Positions 8,198 through 18,090 of a stretch of DNA of 64,000 nucleotides are shown here, one piece after another; the stretch's first letter is position 1; each line of letters starts with the position of its first letter. Origin of the DNA: Pseudomonas eucalypticola (GTDB taxonomy: Bacteria; Pseudomonadota; Gammaproteobacteria; Pseudomonadales; Pseudomonadaceae); contig NZ_CP056030.1 of the NCBI RefSeq assembly GCF_013374995.1, positions 3,194,501 to 3,258,500 of the forward strand. The letters run 5' to 3'. The position numbers were made by a program, and so were the translations under genes. The notes under the pieces are model-generated. The model worked only from the letters and a program-made list of their open reading frames with translations. It made no database searches and was not told the DNA's origin.

Positions 8198-11100
8198 ATG
8201 AGCCTCCCCGTATCATCCGCCTCGCCGAGTATTCTCGCCACCGGCCAGATCCACTCAGAAGCCTATAATTTCCTGAGCAGTATCCAGGCTGGGGTCGACC
8301 CACGTACAGGTGCGTTCACCGCATCGATCACGCTGCCCCCTGTCGCCGCCAACGATTTGCGCGGGCCCCTCGTTTCTCTGGACTTGAACTACAGCCCGCT
8401 GTCGGCCGGCAACCAGGGCTTTGGCAAAGGTTGGAGGCTGGTTACCAGCTCGTGGGACAGTGCCAGCCAACACATTCAATTAGCCTCTGGGGAACGCTAC
8501 CGCACCCAGTTCAGCGGCAATACCCTGATTTTTCCGGACGTTCCTCTGCCTGCGGTGACAGCCATAGTGGAAGGTGGCGTTATCTGGCTACGGTACCGCG
8601 ACGGGGTTACCGAACGCCTGGAGCCCTTGCCCGGCGACAGCGGGGCTTGGGTGGTGACCCATATTGCTGCGCTAGACGGAAGTGCCGTCACGCTGCGCTG
8701 GACCGCCGTGGGCGCTGTCGCGCGCCTCCTGGATATCGTCGATGCACAAGATCGCCAACTCCTTGCGGTGCAATATGACAGCGAAGTATTCACCCAAGTG
8801 ACGGCCATGCCTGGCACGGATGCCGAGGTCGTCATGACGTTCATGCAGGTGAACGGCGAGCTGCGGCGGGTGTGTGTAGACGAACTGGCTACCGACTGCT
8901 GGCAATTCACCTATGACTCCACGCTTCACCCTGGCCTGATGCTGCTGACCAGCTGCATGCAACCGACCGGCTTCAGGGAAGAGGTGCAGTACGACGTGCA
9001 AAACGGCCTGCGCCTGCCGGAAGGCGCGCCTTTGGCCACCATGCCGGTGGTCAGCCGCAGCGCAAAGATCACCGCCCCTGACGAGCCCATTCTGTACACG
9101 ACCTACCGGTTCGACCTGCACGGCACCACCAATTACTTTGGTTGGCCGGTGGTAGAGCGTTGGCAAGACTATGCCGACAACCTCTACCACCACACCGATG
9201 AGCATGAGTTCATCTATGGCAGCGTCGAGACCCAGCTAGATGCGCAAAACAACCTGTTGGGCGAGGTCAGCCGTAGCTTCAATCGCTTTCACTTACTGAT
9301 CCGCGAGCGAAGGGTGCAAGGTAGCGCACAGGTCGATACCGTCACCCACTACTATGCACGCCCGGATCTGGCTGTAGGGCAACAGGTGCCCTATTTCCTC
9401 TTCCCTCGCCTGGTCATAACCTCCAAAGCGTACCTGGACGAACGTAACCAGCCGATCCAGGCAATAACCACCACGGAGGAAACCCGTTATGACGACGAGG
9501 GCAATACGGTTTGGCACCGCGACGCCATCGGCACCGTAACCACCACCGAGTACTACCCGGGTAACGGTGAAGGGGACAATTGCCCCGCTGACCCACTGGG
9601 CCGGGTGTTGCGGGCAAAGACGCAGACCACCACACCGCCCCCCGGTACAGAGGGGCCCATCAAGCAAACCCGGTATCAGTACCGCGAACTGCCAGCCAGG
9701 CATGATGCCCCTGATTTCGTCCTGCCCCGTTTCATCACCCGGACAGCAGAGATTATCTATCAGGTCGAGGGCGACACGCTGACGGAACGGGTGCGGACCA
9801 CCGATCAGCACATCGATGCACCAACAAGCCCCTACCACGGTCGCCTGCTATCGAGCACCCGGCTAAAAGACGGTCGGCAAACATTAACGGCCTATGCGTA
9901 CGACACCACCACCGCGCATAGTGCCGACGGTACTGAAATACCCGTACTGCAAACCACCGCCACCCTGACGGGGGGCGACGGTACATGGATCACCACCTGT
10001 AATACGCAAAGCCTGCACACTGGCCAGACGGTGACTCATCAAGGCGACAATGGTGTGGTGGTGGCTTCAGCGTACGACACGTTAGGTCGTCTTACCCGGG
10101 AGTCGGTAGCCCCCACCAGTCTTTATGAGGCGTCGGTGAAGTGGGATTACAGCTGTTCGATCGCCAACAGCTGCCGCATTCGTACGTCCTCCACCGGCCG
10201 GGTTCGCCGGCTATGGTATGACACCATGGGGCGCGAGCTGCGAGAAGAAGCCCAGGATGACAGGGGCGGCTTCTACACCACCCGTTCAATCAAGTACGAC
10301 CTTCTGGGCCAGAAGGTCAGTGAGACAACCTGCGATCCAGGTAACCCAGAGCTTGCGGCGTTGGTCCTGACCACCACCATGACGTATGACGACTGGGGGG
10401 AAGTGTTGACGACAACAGGCCCGGATGGCGTGGTCAACCACACGGTGAACAATCCCGTTTCGCTCACCGGTACTTCCTGGGTCACAGGCACCAATGGCCA
10501 GGATGGTATGCGCACCGTGACGACATACTCGCTGGCCGGCGACGTACTTGAAGAGCGGTTATTCGATGGCAATGGGCAGCTCCACCGGCGCCTGACCTGG
10601 TCCTACGACGGCCTCGGCCGTTGCGTCAGCAAGGTTGACGCCATGGGCGGGGAAACGCGCCAGGCGTGGGACGTGTTCGATCGCCTGGTCCTGACCCATC
10701 TGCCCGATGGTACTCAGGTGCACCGCACCTATGCACCCGGTCACGAAGACCTGGTTGCCACCATTGCCGTTAGCCACCCGTCGCTGGAGGGGGGCGCCGT
10801 TGTACTGGGCGAACGCCGCTACGACGACATAGGTCGCCTGCTTTCTGAGCGTACAGGCCAACGGACAACCCGGTGGACCTACCAACCCGGCAACCTGGAT
10901 CCGGTTACCACGATTCTACCCAACGGTACGGAAGTGACCACTGAGCGCATTCCCGAACTCAGTAACGCCCTTGCCTCGATGCAAGCAGGGGATATCTGGG
11001 TCAGAAACGAATACGACCGGGTGCGGGGCCTGCTGACGAAATCCGAAGGCAACCTGGGGCATAGCACCCATGCCTGGTCCTTCTACGATGCGCCGCAGCG

Positions 11101-13243
11101 TTCAGACTATATCTGGACCGGTGATAAGGAACGCTCACAGGCGCAATGCAACACACCTGGGCAGCGGACTTCATCCCGGATCGATGCGGACGGTTCGCAC
11201 ACGTTCTTCAGCTTCGATGAGTACGGCAGGCCAAGCGAGCAGCGTGATCCCGACGCCACCGTTACCCTGGCCTATGACGCCTTTTCCCGTATTCAACGTC
11301 AACGCACGACGGCAACGGATGGAAGCCGCGAGATCGACGTTAATCTGACCTATGATGCACTGGGCCAGACAGTGCGCCAGGAAACCCGGACGCGTACGGG
11401 TAGCCAGACGGTACACCAGACAGAAGCACTGACATGGCGCCAGGATGGCAAGCTTCTGTCACGGATTCGTTCGGTCGATGGCACGCCTGTATTGACCGAG
11501 ACCTTTGACTACGACGAACGCGGACGGACTGTCCTGCACAGGGCAGCGGGTACCCAATTACCCCAGGATGCTCATGGGCATCGCTATGTCGAACAGCGTT
11601 TCCAGTACGATGCGCTGGACAATATCCGCCGGCTCGATACCGTGCTGGCTGAGGGTGGCCTCACCAACATCACGCTCTTCGAATTCGGTGCCGATGAGCC
11701 CACCCAACTGGTTCGTGTCACCCACAGCGATCCCTCCTACCCTGCCCCGCTGGCCTTGTCGTATGACGCGTTGGGCAATCTGTCGAGCGACGAGCAAAAA
11801 CGCCCGCTCCGTTATGATGCGCTCGGTCGGCTGACAGCCGTTACGTTGCACGATGGCTCAGAATGCCTGTGGCAGTATGGCCCGGGTGGAAATGTCGTCA
11901 TGACCCATGATCAGGTTGGGCCTCGGTGGCGGTACTCAGTCGGTGATGTGGTCAGTTGCGAGTTGGCAAGCGACGTGGAGACGCGCTGGGTATATGCCGG
12001 CGCGGTACCGGTGGCGGAAAGCCGCCTGGCCGCTTCAATTCGTTCGGTCACTTTACTGGGTACCGATGGCCAAGGTTCAGTCACCACTGAGTTGGACGGT
12101 TCACTTCGCCTGCTGGAATACAGCGCGTATGGTTCCGCGCCCCAGCACGAACACCACACTCGGCTCGGGTACACGGGAGCGTTGCGTGAACCAGGGGTGG
12201 GCTGGTATTTGCTGGGGGACTATCGGGTTTACAACCCGGCCCTGATGCGTTTTCACAGCCACGATAACCTGAGCCCGTTCGACGAGGGCGGGCTGAATGG
12301 ATACGTCTATTGCAGCAGTGACCCGATCAACCGGGTCGACCCCAGTGGCCACGCCTGGTACGACTGGATACTACCTGCCACCGGTCTCGTGCTCGGTATC
12401 GTCTCGTTCGGTACGGCAGTGATTCCCTTCATGGCAGCCACGGCGGCGATCTATGCCGGAACCGCCGCCGTGACTGCCAGCTATGTGGCCTTGGCTGGTA
12501 GCGCCGCCCTGGCGACGACCTCATTGGGAACGGGTTTGGCCTCTACATTTCTTCAAGCCGACGGAAACAGCAAAGCGGCCATGATCCTCGGTATCGTCAG
12601 TACCGTCACTGCTGTGCTTTCCGGTGGGATGAAATCGGTATCCGGCAGGCTCGCCCCTGCGGCGAAGGCGACACCGGGTCAAGTCGCTAGGCGCGCTACG
12701 CCACCGACGCACTCGGTCGTTAAGGAGTCCGCGGCGCCGAAAATATTCAGGACCCCCCCTCCCGGTAGCAATGTGGCAAACCCAGGTGTTTATCCCAATA
12801 ATGCATTTACAATCCCCGCACACCAACTTCAATACAACCACCTCATGGCCATTCACCGCGGAGTTCCTGGCACCTTTGACAATATACGTGCCATTAGCGC
12901 CGCTAATCCTCTTCCACTTCCCAGTGCACCTCCTGTACCGGCGAGCTACGTAACATTTGCTAATACGGGTAATACCCCGGTCCAATTTTATCGCGCTGAT
13001 CCGCGCTATGTAGAAGAGCTATTGCGAATTGGTGCCAATAAACACCCTATCTATACGCCAGCTCGCCTAAACGCTTTAGGGAATCCTCGTGACCATTTGC
13101 TTTCAACGACCCAGGAAGTCCGAGACAAGGTATTCTCTAGGGTCTTCCCCCAGTCCGTCAGCCCCGATCAAGCGCTGGCAATGCGGCGAGATATTCAGGT
13201 CTACACGAAAATACTCAGGGCGGAAGAGGCCGCAGTTCGATAG
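8198..13243 (+). CDS. Rhs repeat protein with variable C-terminal tip (putative toxin)
   Basis: A 1681-residue Rhs protein. The N-terminus (LSSIQAGVDPRTGAFTASI) is typical of orphan Pseudomonas Rhs proteins. The centre has many YD/Rhs repeats (for example YDALGNLSSDEQ and YDALGRLTAVTL). The Rhs-associated core ends at about residue 1385 with GGLNGYVYCSSDPINRVDP followed by SGH. Beyond it comes a hydrophobic Gly/Ala-rich segment (about 1390-1475) and then a lower-GC tip (about 1520-1681), the usual layout of exchangeable Rhs effector domains. The tip has FYRADPR and LLSTT, faintly like the R and S-T motifs of ADP-ribosyltransferases, but the match is incomplete. No signal peptide, PAAR domain or downstream immunity gene is present. 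GAGGA precedes the ATG. Confidence 0.92.
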   Translation: MSLPVSSASPSILATGQIHSEAYNFLSSIQAGVDPRTGAFTASITLPPVAANDLRGPLVSLDLNYSPLSAGNQGFGKGWRLVTSSWDSASQHIQLASGERYRTQFSGNTLIFPDVPLPAVTAIVEGGVIWLRYRDGVTERLEPLPGDSGAWVVTHIAALDGSAVTLRWTAVGAVARLLDIVDAQDRQLLAVQYDSEVFTQVTAMPGTDAEVVMTFMQVNGELRRVCVDELATDCWQFTYDSTLHPGLMLLTSCMQPTGFREEVQYDVQNGLRLPEGAPLATMPVVSRSAKITAPDEPILYTTYRFDLHGTTNYFGWPVVERWQDYADNLYHHTDEHEFIYGSVETQLDAQNNLLGEVSRSFNRFHLLIRERRVQGSAQVDTVTHYYARPDLAVGQQVPYFLFPRLVITSKAYLDERNQPIQAITTTEETRYDDEGNTVWHRDAIGTVTTTEYYPGNGEGDNCPADPLGRVLRAKTQTTTPPPGTEGPIKQTRYQYRELPARHDAPDFVLPRFITRTAEIIYQVEGDTLTERVRTTDQHIDAPTSPYHGRLLSSTRLKDGRQTLTAYAYDTTTAHSADGTEIPVLQTTATLTGGDGTWITTCNTQSLHTGQTVTHQGDNGVVVASAYDTLGRLTRESVAPTSLYEASVKWDYSCSIANSCRIRTSSTGRVRRLWYDTMGRELREEAQDDRGGFYTTRSIKYDLLGQKVSETTCDPGNPELAALVLTTTMTYDDWGEVLTTTGPDGVVNHTVNNPVSLTGTSWVTGTNGQDGMRTVTTYSLAGDVLEERLFDGNGQLHRRLTWSYDGLGRCVSKVDAMGGETRQAWDVFDRLVLTHLPDGTQVHRTYAPGHEDLVATIAVSHPSLEGGAVVLGERRYDDIGRLLSERTGQRTTRWTYQPGNLDPVTTILPNGTEVTTERIPELSNALASMQAGDIWVRNEYDRVRGLLTKSEGNLGHSTHAWSFYDAPQRSDYIWTGDKERSQAQCNTPGQRTSSRIDADGSHTFFSFDEYGRPSEQRDPDATVTLAYDAFSRIQRQRTTATDGSREIDVNLTYDALGQTVRQETRTRTGSQTVHQTEALTWRQDGKLLSRIRSVDGTPVLTETFDYDERGRTVLHRAAGTQLPQDAHGHRYVEQRFQYDALDNIRRLDTVLAEGGLTNITLFEFGADEPTQLVRVTHSDPSYPAPLALSYDALGNLSSDEQKRPLRYDALGRLTAVTLHDGSECLWQYGPGGNVVMTHDQVGPRWRYSVGDVVSCELASDVETRWVYAGAVPVAESRLAASIRSVTLLGTDGQGSVTTELDGSLRLLEYSAYGSAPQHEHHTRLGYTGALREPGVGWYLLGDYRVYNPALMRFHSHDNLSPFDEGGLNGYVYCSSDPINRVDPSGHAWYDWILPATGLVLGIVSFGTAVIPFMAATAAIYAGTAAVTASYVALAGSAALATTSLGTGLASTFLQADGNSKAAMILGIVSTVTAVLSGGMKSVSGRLAPAAKATPGQVARRATPPTHSVVKESAAPKIFRTPPPGSNVANPGVYPNNAFTIPAHQLQYNHLMAIHRGVPGTFDNIRAISAANPLPLPSAPPVPASYVTFANTGNTPVQFYRADPRYVEELLRIGANKHPIYTPARLNALGNPRDHLLSTTQEVRDKVFSRVFPQSVSPDQALAMRRDIQVYTKILRAEEAAVR

Positions 13244-13266
13244 ACCTGATAATGAGCCTACCAAGC

Positions 13267-13308
13267 GCAGGGGGGTGGATGAACCATTCCCCCTGCCGCT
13301 CATTTTTA
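13267..13308 (+). terminator. Terminator after the Rhs gene
   Basis: GCAGGGGG (from 13268) pairs with CCCCCTGC (13289-13296), and ATTTTT follows within a few bases. This is a good rho-independent terminator shape closing the Rhs unit 25 bases after its stop codon. Confidence 0.65.
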
Positions 13309-13391
13309 AACGCGGTCGGTTTTCGCGGCCCAGATGGCTTCGATTGCAAGCTACACTCATGAGCACGCCCACTTAATATCCCCGGTCGCCG

Positions 13392-14948
13392 ATGCTGGAC
13401 AACCTGCAGCAGCGCATCATCACCAAAGCCCGCCCCTCGGCTCAACGCCTGGCCGTTGGCTTCATGGCCCTGGTGCTTCTGTCATTGCTGGGCCTGGACG
13501 CCTGGCAAATCTGGACCGCCCGCGACCATGTGCTGCGCGAAGCCCACACCGACACCAACAACCTGGCGCGCTCCCTGGCCCAGCACGCCGAAAGCACCGT
13601 GCAGGAAGCCGATACGGTACTCAGTGACCTGGTAGAGCGCGTACAGGTCGACGGCACCGGCCCTGCGCAACTGGCCCGCCTGCACCGGCTGATGCAGACG
13701 CGCACCCATGAACTGGCCCAACTGCACGGCCTGTTCCTGTACGACAAAAATGGCAACTGGCTGGCCACCGCCAATGACGTCGACCCCCAGGGCGTCAACA
13801 ATGCCGACCGCGAGTACTTTCAATTCCACCGTTTCAACCGCAGCGCAGCCGTGCACATTGGCCCGGTAATTCGCAGCCGTACCAACAACCAACTGGTCAT
13901 TCCGGTATCCCGGCGGGTCGACGCCGCGGACGGCAGTTTCGCCGGGGTAGTACTGGCGACCCTGGACCTGGAGTTCTTCAACCGTTTCTATCAGTCCTTC
14001 GACCTGGACCACCAGGGTGTGATCCTGCTGGCCCTGAGCAACGGGACCGTGCTGGCCCGGCGGCCTTTCGACGAACATGTCATCGGCACCAGCCTGGCCC
14101 GTGGCCGGGTGTTCAGTGAGCTGCTGCCCAACCAGCCGGCCGGCAGCAGCATGATGCCTTCGCTGATTGATGGGGTGGCTCGCCTGTTCAGCTACAAGGC
14201 GTTGGACAAATACCCGCTGGTCGTCGAGGCAGCCCAGTCCAAGGACGCGATCTACGCCACGTGGTACGCGAACCTTGCGCGCTCGATCGTGTTTCTCTTG
14301 TTGGTGGGTGGTGCGTTGTCGGTGTTTGGGGTGATTCTGATTCGCGAGATCCAGCGCAGCCTATTGACCGAGGCCAAGCTGCGCAACGCCCACGCCGCGC
14401 TGGAGATTTTGGCCATGCAGGACGCGCTCACGGGGTTGGCCAACCGCCGCCAATTGGACGCCGCCCTACCCCATGAAATTGGCCGCGCCCGCCGCAGTGG
14501 CAAGCCACTGGGGCTGATCATGATCGACGTCGATCATTTCAAGCGCTTCAACGACTTGTATGGGCACCCCGCCGGTGACCAGTGCCTGTGCGAAGTGGGT
14601 CGTGCGGTGCTCGATTGCGTGGGGCGCAGTACCGACCTGGTGGTGCGTTACGGCGGTGAGGAAATGCTGGTGCTATTGCCTGAAAGTGACTGGGCTGGCA
14701 CGTGGTTGGTGGCCGAAAAGATCTTGCACAACGTGCGCGCGCTGGCGATCCACCACGCGGGCAATGATGGCGGCCTGGTCACGGTGAGTGCCGGCGTGCA
14801 CGTGTGGCTGCCCGAGGGCGGCGAAACCCACCCGAACGCGCTGGTGCAGGCGGCGGATGACGCGCTGTACAAAGCCAAGAGCCACGGCCGCAACCGGATG
14901 CACCCGCCCCAGCAGGTGCGGCACGCCCAGAGCGAGGCCACCCTGTGA
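13392..14948 (+). CDS. Membrane diguanylate cyclase with dCache-like sensor and GGDEF domain
   Basis: A 518-residue enzyme making cyclic di-GMP from two GTP. A transmembrane helix at about residues 22-42 is followed by a periplasmic double-Cache-like sensor (about 50-285, with LYDKNGNWLATAND and VIPVSRRV). A second helix lies near 295-320 (SIVFLLLVGGALSVFGVIL), then the GGDEF domain to about residue 500. The active-site loop reads RYGGEEMLVLLP, a functional GGEEF-type variant, and RSTD five residues upstream is a product-inhibition I-site. The substrate Asp is in IDVDHFKRFND. No EAL domain is present. It stands alone, convergent with the phosphatase gene just downstream. The sensed ligand cannot be told from sequence. 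Confidence 0.93.
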   Translation: MLDNLQQRIITKARPSAQRLAVGFMALVLLSLLGLDAWQIWTARDHVLREAHTDTNNLARSLAQHAESTVQEADTVLSDLVERVQVDGTGPAQLARLHRLMQTRTHELAQLHGLFLYDKNGNWLATANDVDPQGVNNADREYFQFHRFNRSAAVHIGPVIRSRTNNQLVIPVSRRVDAADGSFAGVVLATLDLEFFNRFYQSFDLDHQGVILLALSNGTVLARRPFDEHVIGTSLARGRVFSELLPNQPAGSSMMPSLIDGVARLFSYKALDKYPLVVEAAQSKDAIYATWYANLARSIVFLLLVGGALSVFGVILIREIQRSLLTEAKLRNAHAALEILAMQDALTGLANRRQLDAALPHEIGRARRSGKPLGLIMIDVDHFKRFNDLYGHPAGDQCLCEVGRAVLDCVGRSTDLVVRYGGEEMLVLLPESDWAGTWLVAEKILHNVRALAIHHAGNDGGLVTVSAGVHVWLPEGGETHPNALVQAADDALYKAKSHGRNRMHPPQQVRHAQSEATL

Positions 14949-14954
14949 GGGGGC

Positions 14955-15662
14955 TCAGCCGACCGGCCGTTCCGGCACGCTGACCACTTCCAGGGCTTCC
15001 AGCTCCATCAAGGTGAAATAGCCTTCGCTCCACCCCGCCGTGTCGATGTGCCACACGTTGCCCAGGCGACGTGCACGGCGCAGGGGCGTATGGCCGACAA
15101 TGACCGCGCGAACATCGCGAATGCCTGAGCCGTCCCCGCGTTTGATCCGCTCCCGCGACCACTGGCAACCCTCGTCGGTGTAGGTGTCGGCCGGCCAGCG
15201 GTGCTGCACGAATTCACGCAACTGTCGCCACGTGGGGTACGGGCAATCGGCGTGCACCATCCCGATCAGTCCCCGGGAGGTCTCGACCTCCATGGCCACC
15301 GGCAGTTGCGCGAAACGCTGGGCGTACAGGCGTTGTTTGTCCGGGCTGGCGTCCAGGAACCAGGCGCCGCCGCTGGCGCGGTACATGCGTTCATCGACGC
15401 TGATGCGGGCGTGGTGCTGTATAGCCAGGGCTTCATGGTTACCCTGCACGGCGAAAAACCAGGGGCGGTCGAGCCACTCCAGGCATTGTTCGCTTTGCGG
15501 GCCGCGGTCCACCAGATCGCCGACGCTGAACAAGCGGTCGACGGCAGGATTGAAACCGGCACTGTCGAGGGCCGCTTGCAGGCGCTCGAAGTGGCCATGA
15601 ATATCGCCCACGGCAAAGTCGCGACCCTTGAGGTTTCGCGGATGATGGGCAAACTTGTTCAT
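14955..15662 (-). CDS. PrpA-like metallophosphoesterase (Ser/Thr protein phosphatase family)
   Basis: A 235-residue phosphatase of the PPP/lambda type. All metal-ligand motifs are intact and in order: GDIHGHFERL (about residues 19-28), GDLVDRGPQS, GNHEALAI, and the C-terminal VGHTPL. The length suits bacterial PrpA/PphA-type phosphatases, which remove phosphate from proteins or small substrates using two metal ions. The C-terminus retains the expected HIDTAGW strand. It converges with the diguanylate cyclase gene, with 6 bases between the stop codons. The physiological substrate is unknown. Confidence 0.92.
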   Translation of the reverse strand: MNKFAHHPRNLKGRDFAVGDIHGHFERLQAALDSAGFNPAVDRLFSVGDLVDRGPQSEQCLEWLDRPWFFAVQGNHEALAIQHHARISVDERMYRASGGAWFLDASPDKQRLYAQRFAQLPVAMEVETSRGLIGMVHADCPYPTWRQLREFVQHRWPADTYTDEGCQWSRERIKRGDGSGIRDVRAVIVGHTPLRRARRLGNVWHIDTAGWSEGYFTLMELEALEVVSVPERPVG

Positions 15663-15741
15663 GGCATCTCTCCTTTGCCGGCTGCACCACGATCTTCTGC
15701 CCGTGGCGCCGCGCGGTCAATGGATAGCGTACCTGGCAGGC

Positions 15742-15957
15742 TCAGAGCTTGGCGATGGAGACTTCGGTGGATTTGACGAAAGCGATCACTTCACTGCCCA
15801 CTTTCAGCTCCAGTTCATGGATGGAGCGGGTGGTGATCACCGAGGTCACGATGCCGGAGGCGGTTTGCACGTCGATTTCAGACACCACCGGGCCTTCGAT
15901 GATTTCCTTGATCACGCCTTTGAACTGGTTGCGGACGTTGATGGCTTTAATGGTCAT
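15742..15957 (-). CDS. Mop/TOBE-domain molybdate-binding protein (molbindin)
   Basis: A 71-residue single-domain TOBE protein beginning MTIKAINVRNQFKG. The family pattern is visible: NVRNQFKGVI, then VVSEIDVQTASGIVTSVIT and the closing VGSEVIAFVKSTEVSIAKL. Free-standing molbindins assemble into hexamers that store or buffer molybdate or tungstate in the cytoplasm. The ATG at 15957 is the canonical Mop start; AAGGGAACC lies just upstream. No modABC genes are nearby, so it acts as an isolated unit. A hairpin about 65 bases upstream may be part of its control or the end of the preceding transcript. Confidence 0.92.
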   Translation of the reverse strand: MTIKAINVRNQFKGVIKEIIEGPVVSEIDVQTASGIVTSVITTRSIHELELKVGSEVIAFVKSTEVSIAKL

Positions 15958-16028
15958 GGCACGGTTCCCTTGTGATGAAAGCTGCGGCCAGTGCCGCGAT
16001 AGGTTTACTGTGCCCGAGGTCATTTAAA

Positions 16029-16056
16029 ATCAAAAGGAATTGATTGTGCTTTTGAT
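16029..16056 (-). terminator. Hairpin with 8-bp arms between the ABC exporter and mop genes
   Basis: ATCAAAAG (16029-16036) and CTTTTGAT (16049-16056) form an inverted repeat. Read on the minus strand it is followed by TTTAAAT, so it could be a weak terminator for the ABC exporter gene or an operator ahead of mop. Confidence 0.4.
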
Positions 16057-16078
16057 ATTCCTGATCTGCATAAGCCAC

Positions 16079-16162
16079 GTAGCAGCGGACCTGGCCGCGT
16101 CGGGGTACATGGGGTATGCGGATAATGCGCGGCGTTCGTGACGCGGCCAGGTCCGCTGCGAC
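16079..16162. repeat. REP-like inverted doublet
   Basis: Arms at 16079-16101 and 16140-16162 are inverted copies differing at one base, around the core AGCAGCGGACCTGGCCGCGT. The right arm and its flank (16127-16166) match a single copy near 27441. This is the typical Pseudomonas REP arrangement, in the gap after the ABC exporter gene. Confidence 0.7.
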
Positions 16163-16168
16163 GGGCGA

Positions 16169-17968
16169 TCATGCCGGCTCTTCCTGGCGGCTCCACAACC
16201 GAAAGTAATGCCCCCGCCGCCGCAGGAGTTCGTCATGGCTGCCGTCTTCCACCAACCGCCCCTGGTCCATCACCAGGATACGGTCCAGGTGCGCCACGGT
16301 GGACAGGCGGTGGGCCACCACCAGCACGGTCTTGTCGTCCATGATCTCATCCAGCTTGTCCTGGATAAACCGCTCGGTGATCGAGTCGAGGCTGGAGGTG
16401 GCTTCATCCATCACCAGGATCGGCGCGCCCTTGAGAATCACCCGGGCAATGGCGATGCGCTGGCGCTGGCCGCCGGACAGTTTCACGCCGCGTTCACCTA
16501 CCAGCGAGTCGTAGCCGTGCTCCATCTGGCCGATGAAGCCCTCGGCGCCGGCCCGGTGGATGGCGGCGTGCAGTTCTTCGTGGCTGGCGTCGAGGCGGCC
16601 GTAGTGGATGTTTTCCCGGATGGTGCGGTGGAACAGCCCCGGTTCCTGAGGGATCAGGCCTATCTGGGCATGCAACGAGTGCTGGGTGACCTGCCGCACG
16701 TCCTGGCCATCGATCAGCACCGTGCCGCCCTGCACGTCGTACAGGCGCAGCAGCAAGCTCAACAGGGTCGACTTGCCGGAGCCGGAAGAACCCACCAGCC
16801 CTACCCGCTGGCCAGCCGGGATGGTCAGGTCGAACCCTTGGAAGATGGGCTGCCCAACGCCGTAGCCAAAGGTCACCTGGCGAAATTCGATCTGCCCGCG
16901 CTTGACCTCCAACGGTTGTGCCTGGGCACGGTCGGTGACTTCGTGGGGGCGGGTCAGCGTACGTACGCCGTTGCTGATGTTGCCGGCCGCTTCGAAGAAG
17001 TCTAGCAGCCGCCGCGCCAGGTTGGCCACGTCGTTGACGATCAGCAATGAAAGGCTGGTGGCCATCACGAACCCCGCCACGTCCACGCGCTGTGCTTGCC
17101 ACAGGTAGAGGGCCAGCAGCACCATCCCCAGCTTGAGCACCACGCTCAGGCCGGTGAGCAGCCAACGGATCTTCTCCATGTAGATGAACGCGCGGTAGGC
17201 GGCCTTCATCTCACGGTTGAGGAATCCGTTGAGGTAGTCGTATTCGAAGGCGTGGCGGGCGAACAGGCGAATGTTGGTCAGGTTGCTGACCGCGTCCACC
17301 ACTTTGCCGTTGCAAAGGCTGCGGGCCGCCGAAAACTGCTGTGCCAGCGGCTGGCTGCGACGCGCCAGCCAGTAGCTGACGGCGATGAACAGTAGCGCCC
17401 ACGCCAGCATGAACTCGCCCAGCACCGGCGCGGCCAGGTACAACAGCACCACGGAGACGCTGAGGGTGACCAGCACCGGGATTAGGTCGAACAGCACGAT
17501 GGCGATCGCCATGTTGACCCCTAGCGAGACCTCCGAGACCCGATGCGCCAGGGCGCCGGCGAACTCGCTGCTGACGAAACGATGGGAGTGCTGTTGCAGG
17601 TAGGCGAACAGCGTCTGGGTGACCGCCCGGCGCTGAATGGGCACCACGTGGATATGGCAGCCGTTGCCGATCCGCATCATCAGCATTTCGACCACCAGCA
17701 ACGTACCGAACAGCAGTAACGGGGTGCGCAGCGCCTCGACAGCCTGGTCAATGGCTGGCAGGCGGCTGACCAGCCCGGTCAACTGGCCCAGCCCCCAGGG
17801 AACCAGGATAGTGCACACGGCCGCGCTAATCTGTAGCAACAGGATGGCCAGGTACCAGCCCTTGAAACGCCGAAGGAACAGCATGACGAAGGCCAGGGGG
17901 GTATCCGGCAGGTGTTCGATCTTCCAGCGCGGGCGAGGGTTTTCGGGGGTTGTGGTGCTCTGAGGCAT
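16169..17968 (-). CDS. ABC transporter, fused permease and ATPase (exporter type)
   Basis: A 599-residue half-transporter that works as a dimer in the inner membrane. About six hydrophobic helices occupy residues 35-320. The nucleotide-binding domain covers about 350-595, with Walker A GSSGSGKST, Q-loop IGLIPQEPGLFH, signature LSGGQRQR, Walker B ILVMDEATSSLD and H-loop VAHRLST, all intact. This is the MsbA/multidrug exporter architecture; the substrate cannot be deduced. The start ATG at 17968 is chosen because AGGAAG lies upstream; an in-frame ATG at 18022 is less likely. No accessory gene is nearby, and the gene is flanked by REP-like repeats on both sides. Confidence 0.92.
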   Translation of the reverse strand: MPQSTTTPENPRPRWKIEHLPDTPLAFVMLFLRRFKGWYLAILLLQISAAVCTILVPWGLGQLTGLVSRLPAIDQAVEALRTPLLLFGTLLVVEMLMMRIGNGCHIHVVPIQRRAVTQTLFAYLQQHSHRFVSSEFAGALAHRVSEVSLGVNMAIAIVLFDLIPVLVTLSVSVVLLYLAAPVLGEFMLAWALLFIAVSYWLARRSQPLAQQFSAARSLCNGKVVDAVSNLTNIRLFARHAFEYDYLNGFLNREMKAAYRAFIYMEKIRWLLTGLSVVLKLGMVLLALYLWQAQRVDVAGFVMATSLSLLIVNDVANLARRLLDFFEAAGNISNGVRTLTRPHEVTDRAQAQPLEVKRGQIEFRQVTFGYGVGQPIFQGFDLTIPAGQRVGLVGSSGSGKSTLLSLLLRLYDVQGGTVLIDGQDVRQVTQHSLHAQIGLIPQEPGLFHRTIRENIHYGRLDASHEELHAAIHRAGAEGFIGQMEHGYDSLVGERGVKLSGGQRQRIAIARVILKGAPILVMDEATSSLDSITERFIQDKLDEIMDDKTVLVVAHRLSTVAHLDRILVMDQGRLVEDGSHDELLRRRGHYFRLWSRQEEPA

Positions 17969-18090
17969 GGTGTGGCGCTTCCTTGGCGGGACATCCGGGG
18001 GATAAGACGGCCTCCATGACAATCATGAAATGTGCCAGACCTGGTACATACGTACCTGAAGAACCTGGGCCTGCAGATCGCCTGACGTGA

